DNA of 64,000 nt from an uncultured Sulfitobacter sp. (GCA_913060815.1 CAJXSZ010000001.1:124001-188000); one strand, 5' to 3'; shown: positions 37,754-47,670, numbered from the stretch's first letter. The notes: generated by a model from the letters alone, not told the origin. Program-made: numbers and translations.

Positions 37754-39369
37754 TGCCCAAAGAAACCCGTGATCCTGTTACCCGCCCGCTGGGCGCTCAA
37801 ATCTCGCATATGCTCAAGGATCGTGGGGTCGATGTGATTTTTGGTATTCCGGGTGTGCACAATCAGGAAATGTACCGCGGCATCGAGGAGGCGGGCATTA
37901 CCCATGTGCTGGCCCGTCACGAGCAGGGCGCTGGTTTCATGGCCGATGGCTATGCCCGTGCATCGGGCAAACCCGGTGTGGCATATGTCATCACGGGGCC
38001 GGGGCTGTGCAACATAATGACCCCGATGGGGCAGGCCTATAGCGATAGCGTGCCGATGCTGGTAATCTCCAGCTGTCTCGATGAGGTAGCGGCCACGCGT
38101 GGCCAGCTGCACCAGATGAAAGACCAGCGTGCCGCTGCCGAGACGGTCTGTGACTGGTCGGAGGAGGCGCGCACGGCCGATGCGGCCTATACGCTGATTG
38201 ACCGCGCCTTGCGCGAATTCGAGATTGCCCGCCCGCGCAGCAAGCATATTCAGGTGCCCATCGCAGCACTCGAAGCGCAGGCCCTGCCAGCACCCGCGCC
38301 TGATATGCAGCGCACAACGGGTTCCTTTCACCTGATGCACGACGAGATGGCGCACATCGAGACGCTGTTGAAACAGGCGAAGAAGCCGATCTTTGTTTTG
38401 GGCGGCGGGTCGGGGTCCGAAAATAACCTGCATGATATTGTAAGGTGGTCGGGGGCTTTGGTCGTGACGACCTATGCGGGGCGCGGAGTATATCCCGGCG
38501 ATGACGAGCGGTGCTTGGGCGCAGTGTTGGCGCGCCCTGGCAGCGCGGATATCTTTGCTCAGGCCGATCTGGTGATTGCTGTGGGGACCGAGCTGGCAGA
38601 GGTCGATCTGTGGCGCGACGGGTTGGGCCACGACTGTCCCATGATCCGCGTTGATATCGATCCGGAAGTGCTCGCGACCTGTAAGGCGGGGGACGTGGCG
38701 GTGCAGGCCACTGCGCAGGCTTTCTTCAACGACCTCTTCAACCGCATGGAGGCATGGGCAGAGGACAAGCCGTTTGTCTGGGACCGCGACAAGGTTGCCG
38801 CACAAGCAGCAGCATTTCGCGCCGAAGTCGATGCGGAGCGCCCCGGCATTGTGCCGATTTGCGATGCACTGCGCGCGGCAATCCCTAAAGACACGATGAT
38901 CTACTCCGACATGACCCAATTTGCCTATGTCGCAAAGGAAGTCTGGGATATGGAGCGCCCTGCCCATTGGCACCACCCGTATGGTTTCGGGACCTTGGGC
39001 TATGCGACACCCGCGGCGATCGGCGGGGCAATTGCGCGCAAGGGCAATCCCACGATGGCCATCATCGGTGACTACGGGTTCCACTATACGTGCCAAGAGC
39101 TGGGCGTGGCGGTCGAGCTTGGCCTGAGCCTGCCCATCATCTTGTGGGATAACGGCAAGCTGGGTGAGATTGAGGACAGTATGGTGGGCGCACAAATCGC
39201 ACCCAACGCCGTGGTCGCGCATAACCCTGATTTCTGCAAACTGGCCGAAGCCTTCGGGGCGCGCAGCGCAGCGCCGCAGACTATTGAGGCCTTCCAGCAA
39301 GCAGTATCAGAGGCGTTCGAGGCTGACGGCCCGACCCTCATCTACGCAACGCCAGCCCTAACCGCATAG
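37753..39369 (+). CDS. aruI: ThDP-dependent 2-oxo acid decarboxylase, AruI-like
   Basis: A 538-residue acetolactate synthase-fold enzyme. Catalytic Glu lies in LARHEQGAGFMADGYAR, followed by VAYVITGPGLCNIMTPMGQAYSD. The ThDP-binding motif near residue 440 is GDYGFHYTCQELG ending LWDN, with GDY in place of GDG. The same unusual motif and N-terminal pattern (FGIPGVHNQEMYRG) occur in Pseudomonas AruI, the 5-guanidino-2-oxopentanoate decarboxylase of the arginine transaminase pathway. The specific substrate is inferred from this likeness. The partner transaminase is not adjacent; class III and class V transaminases lie 17-20 kb away. Confidence 0.72.
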   Translation: MPKETRDPVTRPLGAQISHMLKDRGVDVIFGIPGVHNQEMYRGIEEAGITHVLARHEQGAGFMADGYARASGKPGVAYVITGPGLCNIMTPMGQAYSDSVPMLVISSCLDEVAATRGQLHQMKDQRAAAETVCDWSEEARTADAAYTLIDRALREFEIARPRSKHIQVPIAALEAQALPAPAPDMQRTTGSFHLMHDEMAHIETLLKQAKKPIFVLGGGSGSENNLHDIVRWSGALVVTTYAGRGVYPGDDERCLGAVLARPGSADIFAQADLVIAVGTELAEVDLWRDGLGHDCPMIRVDIDPEVLATCKAGDVAVQATAQAFFNDLFNRMEAWAEDKPFVWDRDKVAAQAAAFRAEVDAERPGIVPICDALRAAIPKDTMIYSDMTQFAYVAKEVWDMERPAHWHHPYGFGTLGYATPAAIGGAIARKGNPTMAIIGDYGFHYTCQELGVAVELGLSLPIILWDNGKLGEIEDSMVGAQIAPNAVVAHNPDFCKLAEAFGARSAAPQTIEAFQQAVSEAFEADGPTLIYATPALTA

Positions 39370-39395
39370 GTTCGCCGCAGCCTTGTTACTGCAAT

Positions 39396-39438
39396 AAAAA
39401 ACGGGTCGGCTTTTCATGGAAACGCCGACCCGTCTTGT
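39396..39438. terminator. bidirectional terminator between aruI-like gene and pseudo-protease gene
   Basis: Perfect 10-bp stem ACGGGTCGGC (39401-39410) / GCCGACCCGT (39424-39433), with an A-run on the left and C-TTG-TTG on the right. It separates two converging genes; the A-run gives a T-run for the minus-strand transcript. Confidence 0.85.
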
Positions 39439-39454
39439 TGTTCAATGGGAGTGC

Positions 39455-41290
39455 TTATTCCCAGCAGCTGACCAGTACGGTCATGCCGTTTGCTTTTTCA
39501 GACAGCTGAAACGCCGTCAGGCTGTCGGCGCCGTCTGCTGCACTGTCTGGCAGGGCGATACCTGCCGCGCTGCCCGCCTCGACCAAGGTTTGGGCTGCCA
39601 CGGCAAAGCTGACATCATCTGGAAGCTGCGGGCCACCTTCAGGGGCCGTGGTCAGCATGCCGATCACAGAGCCGGTGCGGTCAAGCACAGGACCACCTAT
39701 ATCGCCTGCGCGGGTGCGCAGAGCCAGACGGCTGATGTTCTCTTCACCCTGTAGGCCTTTGAGATCGGCCAATGTGCCAAAGGCGATCGAAGGCGCGCTC
39801 AGCACACCCTCAAAGGAATAGCCTGCGGAGGTGACTTCGCTTTGCAGACGCGGTGTCTGGGCGGCAAAGCGGGCAACGGCCCGAGGGGAGAGCGCGGCGG
39901 ACGGCTTCAGAAGGGCCACGCCCCGCGCAGGGTCATCCGCGATCACACTTGCATCCATGTCGCCGTCCAAGGTGATCCGCGAACAACTTTGTACCGCCGC
40001 AGATGTCGTCACCACGTCGCCCGCGTCTGTCACGAAAAAGCCCGAGCGTGACAGCTTGGGTTTGCGGATTTGCAGGCCCGATATCAGATCAATCGACTGC
40101 TGGGAGGCATCGCCTGCCGATGCGCTTAGCACACCAGGCATACGGGTGAAGCTGCTGCGCATTTCCGACAGCACGCGGCGGCGGCGCTCTTCATCGCCCG
40201 CAGGCCAGATCAGCGTGAAGCCCTTGATCTCTCCGTTTTGCAACGCGGCTTCGGTATAGCTGATCATGCGGCCACTCTCGCCCACCAGCGTGAAATTGGA
40301 GTTGTTGCGCTCGCGCGGTCCGTCCAGCGGCACAATTTCAAGCGTTTGCATGATCTCATAGAGACCGAACAGAGTGTCCTGATCCCCGGGCTGGCTGATA
40401 AGCAGCACACGGGCATCAATGTCGCCTGTAGGTGTATATTGCGCGAAGGGTGGCTCGTAGCGGTCAAAGGCTACAACATCCATCGGCAGGGTCATCTCGA
40501 TCCCTGCTTGTGTGTCGCGCACCAAGCGCAGGCCCAAGCCCTCCAGCACGGCGTTATACTGCTTCTTAAGCGCAGCACGTTGCAATGTGGTCAGGACGCC
40601 CGTCACCTCGAAGCTATTGGCCTCTTGCCACGCCGACATTGAACTGCGCGTGCCACGCCCGAACGAGCCGTCAATCGCAGCAGTATAAAAACCCGCCCAT
40701 TGCAGCATGACCTGAAGCTCTTTCTTCTGGTCACGGTCCAACGCGCGCTCGTAGCGCAGTGCTTCGGCGCGTGTCTCGTCTGCGGGCTCTGGCTCTGGCT
40801 CGGGTTCAGCCACGACGACGGGTTCGGTCGGGGTCTCTGTCACTTGCGCAGGTTCGGCGACTTGTTGTGTCTCTTCGGCAGTCTCTGGAGCTTGCTGGGA
40901 GGCTGCTGCGCCCTCAGGGGCGTCGACAGCGCCTTCGCCCAGAACATTGGCGCCCACGGGCCAGAACTGCTGGCGCAGGCGGTTGGATCGCTGGATGAAG
41001 CTGTCACGCGGGATCAGCCCGTCGCGGCGATACTGGCGCAGCACGATGTCGGCATCTGCACGGCGGTAGGGACCGACCACGACAGCATACCATCCACCGC
41101 CAACGGCAAACCCGTTCACATCTTCCAGAAGTGTCGTATAGGCGCGCGCACGGTCCGTGGCGCGACTCAAGGATTGCTGCGCCTCTATCTGCACCCACAC
41201 AACCTCATCCGGATCGACGGATTGTGCAGTTGCGGGGGTAATCAGACCAAAGGTCAGCACCGTTAGGCAGATTGTCATTAATCGCAGCAT
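39455..41290 (-). CDS. secreted trypsin-fold protein with peptidoglycan-binding domain, catalytic triad lost
   Basis: A 611-residue exported protein. Signal peptide MLRLMTICLTVLTFGLITPATA. Residues 30-105 look like a SPOR-type repeat (WVQIEAQQSLSRATDRARAY, then YAVVVGPYRRADAD). Residues 110-180 form a Pro/Glu linker. Residues 185-250 are a peptidoglycan-binding-1-like domain (LQVMLQWAGFYTAAIDGSFG). Residues 405-600 have a chymotrypsin/HtrA fold, but the triad is missing: Ala431 stands where VVTNxH has His, Gly457 where NDLAL has Asp, Ile531 where GNSGGP has Ser. The fold frames SGFFVTDAGDVVTT and GGPVLDRTGSVIGMLT remain. A wall-bound non-catalytic binding role is likely. Confidence 0.85.
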   Translation of the reverse strand: MLRLMTICLTVLTFGLITPATAQSVDPDEVVWVQIEAQQSLSRATDRARAYTTLLEDVNGFAVGGGWYAVVVGPYRRADADIVLRQYRRDGLIPRDSFIQRSNRLRQQFWPVGANVLGEGAVDAPEGAAASQQAPETAEETQQVAEPAQVTETPTEPVVVAEPEPEPEPADETRAEALRYERALDRDQKKELQVMLQWAGFYTAAIDGSFGRGTRSSMSAWQEANSFEVTGVLTTLQRAALKKQYNAVLEGLGLRLVRDTQAGIEMTLPMDVVAFDRYEPPFAQYTPTGDIDARVLLISQPGDQDTLFGLYEIMQTLEIVPLDGPRERNNSNFTLVGESGRMISYTEAALQNGEIKGFTLIWPAGDEERRRRVLSEMRSSFTRMPGVLSASAGDASQQSIDLISGLQIRKPKLSRSGFFVTDAGDVVTTSAAVQSCSRITLDGDMDASVIADDPARGVALLKPSAALSPRAVARFAAQTPRLQSEVTSAGYSFEGVLSAPSIAFGTLADLKGLQGEENISRLALRTRAGDIGGPVLDRTGSVIGMLTTAPEGGPQLPDDVSFAVAAQTLVEAGSAAGIALPDSAADGADSLTAFQLSEKANGMTVLVSCWE

Positions 41291-41472
41291 CTTGGTCTAG
41301 GCTCTCACAGAATTACTTTGCGGCACCTAATCAGGAATAGGTGGTGATTCCCATATCATAAAGGCGCGTGGCCCGAGTTTTTAGCGCCTCCTGCGGGCCA
41401 ACTGGCGCGGTTTGACGCGCAGTGGCGCAGATGATTGACCCCATGCCGCCCGCACCTTAGGAAGAACGCGAA

Positions 41473-42420
41473 ATGGCAAAGGTCGAATTCATGTCGCAGA
41501 CACCCCGTTCTTTTCAGGAAATTATCCTGCGGTTGCAATCTTATTGGGCGCGCCAGGGCTGTGCGATCCTACAGCCCTACGACATGGAAGTCGGCGCAGG
41601 CACGTTCCATCCCGCGACCACGCTGCGCAGCCTTGGCGATCAGCATTGGGCGGCCGCCTATGTGCAGCCCTCGCGCCGCCCCACAGACGGGCGCTATGGC
41701 GAGAACCCCAACCGCCTTCAGCATTACTACCAGTATCAGGCGCTCATCAAACCCAGCCCGCCCAATTTGCAAGAGCTGTATCTCGGAAGTCTTGAAGCGA
41801 TTGGTGTGGATATGGACCTGCACGACATCCGCTTTGTCGAGGACGACTGGGAAAGCCCGACATTGGGCGCGTGGGGCTTGGGTTGGGAGGTCTGGTGCGA
41901 CGGTATGGAAGTCAGTCAATTCACCTATTTCCAGCAGGTGGGCGGGCATGACTGCCACCCTGTCTCGGGAGAGCTTACCTACGGGCTGGAGCGTCTGGCG
42001 ATGTATATCCTTGGCGTGGATCACGTGATGGACATGCCGTTCAACGATCCTGACGCGCCCATCCCGCTCAGCTATGGCGATGTGTTCAAACAGACCGAAG
42101 AAGAATACGCCCGCTGGAACTTTGACGTGGCGAACACCGAGGTGTTGCTGCGCCACTTTGAGGAAGCCGAGGCCGAGTGCAAAGCCATCATCGAGCAAGA
42201 GCACATGGACCCCAAGACAGGCAAGCGTATCGTCATGGCCCATCCCGCCTATGACCAAGCGATCAAGGCGAGCCACATGTTCAACCTGCTCGATGCGCGT
42301 GGCGTGATCTCCGTGACCGAGCGGCAGGCCTACATCGGGCGGGTGCGTGCCCTGACCAAGATGTGCGCCGATGCCTTTGTCCAGACTGCCGCGGGTGGCT
42401 GGACCGGTGATGCGGCATGA
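41473..42420 (+). CDS. glyQ: glycine-tRNA ligase alpha subunit
   Basis: Catalytic alpha chain of the bacterial heterotetrameric glycyl-tRNA synthetase (315 residues). Family motifs are [57 protein letters not shown] and [14 protein letters not shown]. Start uncertain: ATG 41473 has AGGAAG upstream; ATG 41491 (MSQTPRSF) would be 6 codons shorter and equally like known N-termini. The stop overlaps a small membrane protein gene, which separates glyQ from glyS. Confidence 0.96.
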   Translation: MAKVEFMSQTPRSFQEIILRLQSYWARQGCAILQPYDMEVGAGTFHPATTLRSLGDQHWAAAYVQPSRRPTDGRYGENPNRLQHYYQYQALIKPSPPNLQELYLGSLEAIGVDMDLHDIRFVEDDWESPTLGAWGLGWEVWCDGMEVSQFTYFQQVGGHDCHPVSGELTYGLERLAMYILGVDHVMDMPFNDPDAPIPLSYGDVFKQTEEEYARWNFDVANTEVLLRHFEEAEAECKAIIEQEHMDPKTGKRIVMAHPAYDQAIKASHMFNLLDARGVISVTERQAYIGRVRALTKMCADAFVQTAAGGWTGDAA

Positions 42421-42953
42421 TGGGTAAAATTCTGGGGAGTGTTATTTTGGCCTCTGCTTTGATCGCCGGTGCGGCGCTTTATTATCTTCAGGTCTATGGC
42501 TTCTACCAAGAAGTGGACGCGCCCGCCGAGGGGGTCATGCTGCTGCCGCTGGCCAGCACGGAAGCCGAAGTGATCCCGATGGACGCTTACCAAGCAATCG
42601 ACGCCGACAGCTCGCCCATCCGCTACCGCGCCTGTTTCACCACGCCCTATTCACTCGCGTTGTTGACGGAGACATTCCAGATGGTCGAGAACGCGACCCC
42701 GCGCAACGCGCCGGGCTGGTTCGACTGCTTTGATGCGGCAGCCATCGGCGCGGAGCTTGACGCAGGCACGGCGCTGACATTCCTGAGCCAGAAGAACATC
42801 CACTTTGGTGTAGACCGTGTGGTGGCGATCACCCAAGACGGGCGCGGCTATGTCTGGCATGAGCTTAATGACTGTGGCGAGAAGGCCTATGACGGCACTA
42901 TCGTGGGCGAGGAATGTCCGCCTTTGCCCACCCGCAACGCACCCACAGAATAA
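42417..42953 (+). CDS. DUF6446-type membrane-anchored protein
   Basis: A 178-residue protein with one N-terminal transmembrane anchor ([25 protein letters not shown]) and a periplasmic domain with three or four Cys ([40 protein letters not shown]). Family without known function, which I know from roseobacters between glyQ and glyS. It starts inside the glyQ stop (ATGA), so it is translated from the same message; a second ATG follows at once at 42420. Confidence 0.78.
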   Translation: MMGKILGSVILASALIAGAALYYLQVYGFYQEVDAPAEGVMLLPLASTEAEVIPMDAYQAIDADSSPIRYRACFTTPYSLALLTETFQMVENATPRNAPGWFDCFDAAAIGAELDAGTALTFLSQKNIHFGVDRVVAITQDGRGYVWHELNDCGEKAYDGTIVGEECPPLPTRNAPTE

Positions 42954-42983
42954 CGCCGTACGCGGCAAACCCGAGGTATCCCA

Positions 42984-45047
42984 GTGGCTGATCTGCTGAT
43001 TGAACTGTTCTCCGAAGAAATCCCCGCCCGCATGCAGGCGCGCGCTGCCGATGATCTCAAAAAGCTGATGACCGACGGCATGGTGGAGGCGGGGCTGACC
43101 TATGCCTCTGCCGCCGCTTTTGCGACGCCGCGCCGCTTGTGTCTGACAGTGGAGGGCTTGCTCGACGCCAGCCCGCGCACGGTCGAAGAGCGTAAGGGCC
43201 CCAAAGCGGATGCGCCCGAGAAAGCCATCGAAGGCTTCTTGCGTGGTGCAGGTCTGACCCGCGATGATCTGGAAGAGCGTGACACGCCCAAGGGAAAGAT
43301 ACTCTTTGCCAAGATCACCAAAGAGGGGCGCCCCGCCGCCGAGATCATTGCCGAAGTTCTGGAACAGACGATCCGGAATTTCCCGTGGCCCAAATCCATG
43401 CGCTGGGGCAGTGGTAGCCTCAAATGGGTGCGCCCGTTGCAAAGCATTCTGTGCATTCTGAGCCGCGAAGACGGCGCAGAGGTCGTGCCGCTCGAAGTCG
43501 AGGGTTTCGCTTCCGGCAACGTGACCTACGGCCACCGCTTCCTTGCTCCTGACGCGATTACGGTGAGCAGTTTTGACGACTACGCCGCCAAGCTGAAGCG
43601 CGCGTTTGTCGTGCTTGATCCTGCAGAGCGGCGCGATGCGATCTGGAACGATGCGACCAACATGGCCTTTGCCAGCGGGTTAGAAGTTGTCGAGGATGCG
43701 GGCCTGCTGGCCGAGGTTGCTGGCCTCGTTGAATGGCCTGTGGTGCTGATGGGTCGGATCGGCGATGATTTCCTCGATCTGCCGCCCGAGGTGCTGCAAA
43801 CCTCTATGAAAGAGCACCAGAAGTTCTTCTCCGTGCGCAACCCCAAGACGGGGAGGATTGAGAAATTTGTGACCGTGGCCAACCGTACGACGGCGGATGA
43901 TGGTGCGACGATTTTGGCGGGCAACGAGAAAGTGCTGAGCGCCCGTTTGGCGGACGCGAAGTTCTTCTGGGACAATGATTTGCGCGTAGCGAAGTCCGAC
44001 GAGGGCATGGCCGCATGGGTCGAGAACCTGCAAAACGTGACCTTCCACAACAAGCTGGGCACGCAGGCCGAGCTGATCGAGCGCATGGCCGTTCTGGCCC
44101 GCGAACTGGCCCCGATGGTGGGCGCGGATGCGGATGAGGCGGAGCAGGCGGCGCGCATCGCCAAGGCGGATTTGTCCTCCGAGATGGTCTATGAATTCCC
44201 CGAACTCCAAGGCCTGATGGGCCGCTACTACGCGATTGCTGCAGGCATGAGCGAGGAGGTCGCGGCCGCGTCCGAGGAGCACTATGCTCCGCTGGGGCCG
44301 TCTGATGATGTTCCGACTGCGCCTGTCTCGATTGCCGTGGCGCTGGCCGAGAAGATCGACAAGCTGACAGGCTTCTGGGCGATTGACGAGAAGCCTACGG
44401 GGAGCAAGGACCCGTTCGCGCTTCGCAGAGCGGCTCTCGGGTTTATTCGGACATCCTTGGAAAACGACCTCGCCATTCCAGTGCGCGAAGTGGTTGGAAG
44501 CTCGGCGCATGCAGCGGACGCGGAAGATCTTCTGGCTTTCCTCCATGACCGCCTCAAGGTCTATCTCAAAGACCAAGGCATTCGTCACGACATCATCGAC
44601 GCCTGCATTGCAATGCCGAATAACGATGACCTCACCCTGCTGGTCAAGCGCGCGCGTGCGCTGAGCGATACGCTCAAGACCGACGATGGAGAAAACCTGC
44701 TCCAAGCGTTCAAGCGGGCCAACAATATTCTCAGCCAAGCCGAAGCGGGCAGCAACATCGAGTATTCCCACGGCGGCGATATCAAATACGCCGAGGAGGA
44801 TGTGGAGCGCGCCTTGTTCAAAGCGCTGGATGCTGCCGAGGCTGTAATTGCGCCCGCGATGCAGAGCCAGGACTTTGTCACGGCCATGTCCGCCATGGCG
44901 AGCTTGCGGCCCACGCTGGATGCGTTTTTCGAGGGTGTGCAGATCAACACGGACAACGACATCGTGCGCCGTAACCGTCTTAACCTGCTAGGCCGCATCC
45001 GCACGCTCTGTGCTTCGGTGGCGGACCTCACAAAGATTGACGGCTGA
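42984..45047 (+). CDS. glyS: glycine-tRNA ligase beta subunit
   Basis: Beta chain (687 residues) of glycyl-tRNA synthetase, binding tRNA(Gly). N-terminus ADLLIELFSEEIPARMQ is the family signature; other features are WPKSMRWGSG, GHRFLAPDAI, LDLPPEVLQTSMKEHQKFF and the DPFALRRAALG motif. The start is GTG 42984, with GAGGT in front. Two genes are needed for activity; glyQ is 0.5 kb upstream on the same transcript. Confidence 0.97.
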   Translation: MADLLIELFSEEIPARMQARAADDLKKLMTDGMVEAGLTYASAAAFATPRRLCLTVEGLLDASPRTVEERKGPKADAPEKAIEGFLRGAGLTRDDLEERDTPKGKILFAKITKEGRPAAEIIAEVLEQTIRNFPWPKSMRWGSGSLKWVRPLQSILCILSREDGAEVVPLEVEGFASGNVTYGHRFLAPDAITVSSFDDYAAKLKRAFVVLDPAERRDAIWNDATNMAFASGLEVVEDAGLLAEVAGLVEWPVVLMGRIGDDFLDLPPEVLQTSMKEHQKFFSVRNPKTGRIEKFVTVANRTTADDGATILAGNEKVLSARLADAKFFWDNDLRVAKSDEGMAAWVENLQNVTFHNKLGTQAELIERMAVLARELAPMVGADADEAEQAARIAKADLSSEMVYEFPELQGLMGRYYAIAAGMSEEVAAASEEHYAPLGPSDDVPTAPVSIAVALAEKIDKLTGFWAIDEKPTGSKDPFALRRAALGFIRTSLENDLAIPVREVVGSSAHAADAEDLLAFLHDRLKVYLKDQGIRHDIIDACIAMPNNDDLTLLVKRARALSDTLKTDDGENLLQAFKRANNILSQAEAGSNIEYSHGGDIKYAEEDVERALFKALDAAEAVIAPAMQSQDFVTAMSAMASLRPTLDAFFEGVQINTDNDIVRRNRLNLLGRIRTLCASVADLTKIDG

Positions 45048-45102
45048 TTGACGCAGCGGCACAAGAGGTAAGCAAAAGCTTGCCCTGTGCCGCCAACCCC
45101 CT

Positions 45103-47670
45103 ATGCTGCATCTGAAACCGAAGGATGCTGCAGTGCAGAATAACCCCGACACCACGCTGGTCACACAAACCGCCCCCATCGCCACTGCCACCCACGGCGG
45201 GCGGGCGAAGTGTTTGCAGCGTTTGGTGCGGCTGGACCTGCCCGTGCCGCGCACTGTGGCACTGTCTTTCGATACGGTTTCGGATATCGCAAGTGGCGGT
45301 CTGCCTGATGTAAGCAAGCTGGTAGAGCAATTCCCGATGAATGCGCTTTTGTGCGTTCGCCCCTCCAGTCAGGACCCCGACTGGGGCGGACCGGGGGCTG
45401 TGCTGAATATCGGGATGAACGATGCGCGGTTCGAGAGTTACCGCGATATGATGGGAGAAGATGCCGCCGCCGCACTCTACACCCGATTTATCCAGTCTTA
45501 TGCCGTCAATGTGGTGCGCCTTGATCCCGATATGTTCGACCATATCGAAGGGGAAGGGCGCGCTGCGCTCGACGCGACGATTGAAGCCTATGAGGACGAG
45601 GCGGAAGAGACGTTTCCCCAATCGCGTCGCATCCAGCTGGCGGCTGTGCTGCGCTCCATGGCGCGCGCGTGGAACGGGACTTCTGCGCGCTTGCTGCGTC
45701 AGGCCAAGGGCGCGCCCGCGGAAGCGGGGCTGGGGCTGGTGGTGCAGCAAATGGTGTTCGGGCGCGGCACGGGGCATTGCGGCTCCGGCGTGCTGCAACT
45801 GGTAAGCAGTGAGACAGGCGCGCCACAAGTGACAGGCCGATATCTGAGCCAGAGTCAGGGGCGTGATGCGCTGGAGGGCGACAGCGGGTCGCTTTACCTT
45901 ACCCGCGATCCGCGCGGGCCATCTCTGGAAGACGAGCTGCCCGACGCTTTCGAGACTTTAAAGACTTATGCGAGCCTGATGCGCACGCGTTTACGTGCCG
46001 AAATGCAGCTGGAATTCGCGATTGAGGACGGTGTTGTGCACATCCTCGACGGGGTGCGCGTCTCGCGCTCGTCGCGCGCGGCGGTGCGGATTGCTGTGAC
46101 GCTGGCTGAGGATGGCGTGATCAGCCGTGAAGAAGCGTTGATGCGGGTGCAGCCGCGCCTGCTGACGGAACTGTTGCACCGCCAGATTGACCCCTCGTTC
46201 AAGCGAGATGTCGTGGGCAAGGGGATTGCGGCCAGCCCCGGAGCGGCCACAGGGCGTCTCGTCTTTGACAGCGCCGAGGCGCAGGCCAGTGCATCGCGCG
46301 GCGAGGCCTGTATTCTGGTGCGCCGCGAGACATCAAGCGAGGACGTGCGCGGCATGCATGCGGCAAATGCCGTGCTGACAGAGCGCGGCGGCATCACGAG
46401 CCACGCCGCTGTGATCGGTCGCGGTATTGGCCTGCCTTGTGTGGTTGGTGCCTCGACGATGGTATTTAACCAGCGTGACAAGACGATCACCGCGCAGGAT
46501 GGCCGCGTATTTCGTTCTGGCGACGAGATGACGGTAGACGGCTCCACGGGCCAAATCCTCGCTGGCGCAGCAAGCCTGCAAGAAGCCGCACTGGACGAAT
46601 ATTTCCAGACCCTCATGGCTTGGGCCACCGATAGTGCGGACATCATGGTCCGTGCCAACGCCGACACGCCTCAAGACGCGCAGACCGCACGCAACTTCAA
46701 CGCCGAAGGCATCGGGCTGTGCCGCACCGAGCATATGTTTTTCGAGCGCGCCCGCCTGACGGTGATGCGCGAGATGATCTTTGCCGAGACATCGGATGGC
46801 CGCCGTGCCGTGCTGGAACGGTTACTGCCCATGCAGCGTGAGGATTTCACGCAATTGTTCAGGATCATGCAGGGTAAATCGGTTTGCATTCGTCTGTTTG
46901 ATCCGCCTTTGCATGAATTCCTGCCGATGGATGCCAGTGGTCAGCGCGAATTGGCCGAAGCGCTCGGGCTGCCACGTTCTGACGTGACGCGCCGCATTGA
47001 GGCGATGCGCGAATATAACCCGATGTTGGGGCTGCGCGGTGTGCGCCTCGGGATAACCGTGCCCGAGATTTACGAGATGCAGGCGCGTGCGATTTTCGAA
47101 GCGATCGTCGATGCCAGTCAGGATGGCGAAACGGTCATGGCCGAGATTATGATCCCGCTGGTCTCTGCCCGCCGCGAGGTGGAACTGGTGAAAGCCTCGA
47201 TTGATGCTGTCGCGGCTGCCGTGCGTCAGGAGCGGGGCATTGATTTTGCATACTCCCTTGGCGTGATGGTCGAGACACCGCGTGCCGCGTTGCGCGCGGG
47301 TGAGATCGCGCCCTATTGTGCCTTCCTCAGCTTCGGAACGAACGACCTGACGCAGATGACATACGGGCTGTCGCGCGATGATGCGGGGCGGTTTATGTCG
47401 GACTACGTGCAGCAGAAAGTCTTCGACGAAGATCCGTTTCATACGCTCGACTATGACGGAGTGGGAGAGTTGCTGATGCTGGGGGCAGAGCGCGGGCGAA
47501 AGAGCCAACCGGGCATCACACTTTCGGTCTGTGGAGAGCATGGTGGCAACCCCGAATCGATAGCCTTTTGTAGGGCGGCGGGCTTTGATTATGTCTCGTG
47601 TTCGCCATTTCGGGTGCCGGTGGCGCGTTTGGCTGCTGCGCAGCTTGCGATTACTGACTTGGTTAAATAG
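45103..47670 (+). CDS. pyruvate phosphate dikinase-like PEP-utilising protein with degraded nucleotide domain
   Basis: An 855-residue relative of pyruvate phosphate dikinase (PPDK is usually about 880). The phosphohistidine domain is intact, with His434 in ERGGITSHAAV, and so is the C-terminal PEP/pyruvate barrel: FGTNDLTQMTYGLSRDD, catalytic Cys810 in SVCGEHGG and SCSPFRVPVARL. The N-terminal ATP-grasp domain is eroded: the loop normally reading GNMGDDSGTG is GRGTGHCGSG (near residue 220), and the late LQTR motif is LDGVR. Whether it still uses ATP is doubtful. ATG 45103 has no clear ribosome site. glyS is 55 bp upstream. Neither PPDK nor PEP synthase should be asserted. Confidence 0.82.
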   Translation: MLHLKPKDAAVQNNPDTTLVTQTAPIATATHGGRAKCLQRLVRLDLPVPRTVALSFDTVSDIASGGLPDVSKLVEQFPMNALLCVRPSSQDPDWGGPGAVLNIGMNDARFESYRDMMGEDAAAALYTRFIQSYAVNVVRLDPDMFDHIEGEGRAALDATIEAYEDEAEETFPQSRRIQLAAVLRSMARAWNGTSARLLRQAKGAPAEAGLGLVVQQMVFGRGTGHCGSGVLQLVSSETGAPQVTGRYLSQSQGRDALEGDSGSLYLTRDPRGPSLEDELPDAFETLKTYASLMRTRLRAEMQLEFAIEDGVVHILDGVRVSRSSRAAVRIAVTLAEDGVISREEALMRVQPRLLTELLHRQIDPSFKRDVVGKGIAASPGAATGRLVFDSAEAQASASRGEACILVRRETSSEDVRGMHAANAVLTERGGITSHAAVIGRGIGLPCVVGASTMVFNQRDKTITAQDGRVFRSGDEMTVDGSTGQILAGAASLQEAALDEYFQTLMAWATDSADIMVRANADTPQDAQTARNFNAEGIGLCRTEHMFFERARLTVMREMIFAETSDGRRAVLERLLPMQREDFTQLFRIMQGKSVCIRLFDPPLHEFLPMDASGQRELAEALGLPRSDVTRRIEAMREYNPMLGLRGVRLGITVPEIYEMQARAIFEAIVDASQDGETVMAEIMIPLVSARREVELVKASIDAVAAAVRQERGIDFAYSLGVMVETPRAALRAGEIAPYCAFLSFGTNDLTQMTYGLSRDDAGRFMSDYVQQKVFDEDPFHTLDYDGVGELLMLGAERGRKSQPGITLSVCGEHGGNPESIAFCRAAGFDYVSCSPFRVPVARLAAAQLAITDLVK

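Noticed and set aside
37750-39300. Open frame of 516 codons antisense to the AruI-like gene
   Set aside because: The sense frame carries clear ThDP-enzyme motifs; the antisense product is rich in His, Arg and Gln without any recognisable domain.
39455-41290. Call as active trypsin-like serine protease
   Set aside because: His, Asp and Ser positions are Ala, Gly and Ile.
45103-47670. Simple call as functional pyruvate phosphate dikinase
   Set aside because: The nucleotide-binding loop and LQTR motif are not conserved, so only a PPDK-like call is safe.
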